A DNA stretch of 64,000 nt from Zunongwangia atlantica 22II14-10F7 (GTDB taxonomy: Bacteria; Bacteroidota; Bacteroidia; Flavobacteriales; Flavobacteriaceae), in NCBI RefSeq assembly GCF_002094855.1, contig NZ_ARYN01000004.1, forward strand, positions 217,125 through 281,124, read 5' to 3'. The position numbers and the translations under genes were made by a program. Positions 62,821-64,000 of this stretch are shown here, piece by piece. The notes beneath the pieces are model-generated. The model worked only from the letters and a program-made list of their open reading frames with translations, was not told the DNA's origin and ran no database searches. How positions within the stretch are numbered: position 1 is the stretch's first letter; the number at the start of each line of letters is the position of its first letter.

Positions 62821-62950
62821 AGCTAACAATGGCTATAAGTAATTGCTTGTTCTCGCCTGCTTTGGAAATTCCTGCGGAATTTCCAACTCGGTGTGTGCTT
62901 TTAAAGTTAAGTGCTAAACCACGCAACTACTCATAGCCCAACCGTTAACT
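62821..62950. repeat. attC-like imperfect palindrome 1
   Basis: 130 bp. Left arm (62824-62846) and right arm (62923-62947) share TAAC...GCTAT-AGTA-TTGC with two mismatches and about two extra bases on the right. The core is a hairpin GGAAATTCC-TGC-GGAATTTCC (62864-62884). The outer ends AGCTAAC and GTTAACT each match RYYYAAC/GTTRRRY at 6 of 7 positions. The base-paired arms, unpaired bases and central stem-loop are those of integron attC sites. Confidence 0.6.
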
Positions 62951-63489
62951 ACAATTGCTCCAAAACTCACTCAAACGGGTGATGATTATGAAAATAATCG
63001 GTTCCAAATGAAATTCAAAATTGATAAGAGAAATTCAAAACAAAGAAAAAGGGACACTCAAAAAGCGAAAATCGATTAATTGTAAATCAATTTTTTAAAG
63101 CTTCATTTTTATCCAAATACAAAATTTCTGACAAAAACTAAATAAGAAAACTTAGAACTCAAAAAAAACGTTTTAATTTCAAAAGAAAGAACTTACTCAA
63201 CCGAGAAAAGAGTGAAAACAATCGAAAATCTACAGATTGAAAGCTTTTTTTAGTGGGAAATTAAATTTTAAAATGACAAAAACAGAACGGATTAGATTCA
63301 ATGAAAAATTGAATAAAAAAGACAAAAATTTAAACAAAAATAATTCGGAGAAACTCAAAAATTTTAAAAACTTGACTTCTACTCTACTCTGACAAATGAA
63401 AATTAAAGTTTCCAATAAAATAATAATCCAAAATTGATAAAATCAACTAAAATTATTGAAATATAAAAAGCAGAACGCGTCGCAAAAGT
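62951..63489. other. ORF-less cassette-like segment
   Basis: About 540 bp of AT-rich DNA between the two attC-like sites. No coding sequence above about 60 codons is credible. A motif like CAAAATTGATAA occurs at 63014-63025 and 63429-63440, with a variant at 63683-63695. It may be a decayed cassette. Confidence 0.5.
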
Positions 63490-63622
63490 AGTTAACAAGG
63501 GTTATAATTCATTGCGGCGGAATTTCCTAACGGAAATTCCAGCTTTTTTGCTAAATTTATCGAAATGGTTGAAAATCCTAGTGGATTTTCCCGCAACGAA
63601 ATCATAACCTAAACCGTTGTAA
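63490..63622. repeat. attC-like imperfect palindrome 2
   Basis: 133 bp. Left arm 63493-63517 and right arm 63591-63621 pair through GGTTAT-ATT-C-TTGCGG with extra bases on the right. A central hairpin GGAATTTCC-TAAC-GGAAATTCC lies at 63519-63540 and a second small one GAAAATCC-TAGT-GGATTTTC at 63571-63590. Ends are AGTTAAC and GTTGTAA. Same design as site 1 with different arm sequence. Confidence 0.6.
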
Positions 63623-64000
63623 AAAATAGCTCCTGACCCAATCTCCCTCTGAAAACAGAACTGACCGCAGAAAAAATAATATTCAAAATTCGATAAAATC
63701 AGACCATTTTTTTAAATTTTAAAGAATTGAGAACTGACAAAATCACTCTCTCTAAATCTTCTAAAACAAAATTGGAACTAAATGGATTAGCAACAACGCG
63801 GACAAAAAATCAGGGAAAATAACGATGAAATTGTATAAAATTAGACTCTATTTATTAGTTCAGTAGAATGGATGAATCATTTTGTAGAAAATTCGGTTTA
63901 AATCCAAATTAAGAACTGAAATAGCCGATCATACCGCAGAACCAATCTCTCCCAAAAAGTTATAATTGAGAAATTCAGCTGGATGAGCCGGTCAAAGTGA
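63623..64000. other. Gene-poor end of window
   Basis: 378 bp of AT-rich DNA with no ORF, hairpin terminator or RNA that I recognise. It may be a further decayed cassette continuing beyond the window. Confidence 0.5.

Noticed and set aside
62812..62960. Plain rho-independent terminator instead of an attC-like site
   Set aside because: The structure is 130 bp with mismatched arms and no T run, unlike the compact perfect stems of the other terminators here, although a terminator role cannot be fully excluded.
63230..63415. 61-codon minus-strand frame in the ORF-less cassette
   Set aside because: Phe/Leu/Ser-rich product of A-rich DNA read backwards, no motif and no leader.
60916..64000. Prophage or insertion sequence
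   Set aside because: Only a recombinase is present; no transposase, capsid, terminase or terminal inverted repeats were seen.

Overview
The window is a stretch of low-GC chromosome from a member of the Bacteroidota, most likely a marine Flavobacteriaceae near Gramella/Christiangramia, Zunongwangia or Salegentibacter. The genus is inferred from overall gene style, not proven. Supporting signs are AT-rich leaders without Shine-Dalgarno sequences, TAnnTTTG promoter elements (one complete TTG-N19-TACCTTTG before the FKBP gene), flavobacterial conserved proteins of unknown function, and A/T-flanked hairpin terminators between most convergent genes. No tRNA, rRNA, CRISPR array or transposase was seen.

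Layout. 1-3.5 kb: two short-chain dehydrogenases (the first cut by the window edge) around an arsR-arsO pair that lacks an arsenite exporter. 3-9.3 kb: membrane proteins (VTT/DedA-like, DUF1206, a Pmp3-like 52-residue protein, DUF3817, an MscS-type channel), galE and a secreted-type endonuclease/exonuclease/phosphatase. 9.4-15.3 kb: hotdog thioesterase, Nudix, DUF72, a GabD-like aldehyde dehydrogenase, and a SatD-DUF3307 pair behind a palindromic leader. 15.3-26 kb: housekeeping genes, namely a PgpH-like HD phosphodiesterase (c-di-AMP turnover), thiolase, an NlpC/P60 peptidase, a TPR protein, gyrA and clpC. 26-33 kb: hutH, nnr, gcvT, an RmlD-like reductase, a pterin dehydratase and yebC. 33-36 kb: DoxX, a gluconate permease and gluconokinase, and a Gre-like factor. 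36-45.5 kb: glycosyltransferase, DUF2200, aspartokinase with a divergent unknown gene, a GluR0-like ligand-gated potassium channel, a 3D-domain lipoprotein, a Tat-exported Gfo/Idh/MocA oxidoreductase, an FKBP and OsmC.

45.5-50.4 kb holds a tight three-gene operon: a RimK-like ATP-grasp ligase with an RLAN domain, a GCS2-type glutamate/carboxylate-amine ligase and an N-formylglutamate amidohydrolase-like enzyme. An exported M19 dipeptidase is divergent from it. The set looks like a pathway for making and trimming a small amide-linked glutamyl compound or protein tag. 50.5-57.9 kb: VTT protein, SdiA-regulated-type protein, PepSY-like lipoprotein, GGCT-fold protein, a two-component system and a class A penicillin-binding protein. 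58-60.7 kb: a frameshifted TPR-like gene, a Crp/Fnr regulator, and an exported M20 amidohydrolase with a perfect dyad operator candidate between the last two.

The right end (60.9-64 kb) is the most unusual part. A tyrosine recombinase is followed by a DUF305 membrane-protein gene and then gene-poor AT-rich DNA containing two imperfect palindromes of about 130 bp (62821-62950 and 63490-63622). They share arm motifs, extrahelical bases and a central GGAAATTCC/GGAATTTCC hairpin. This matches the architecture of an integron-like cassette array: integrase, attI-like junction, cassette with ORF plus attC-like site, then an ORF-less cassette plus a second site. It is the best candidate here for a poorly described system.
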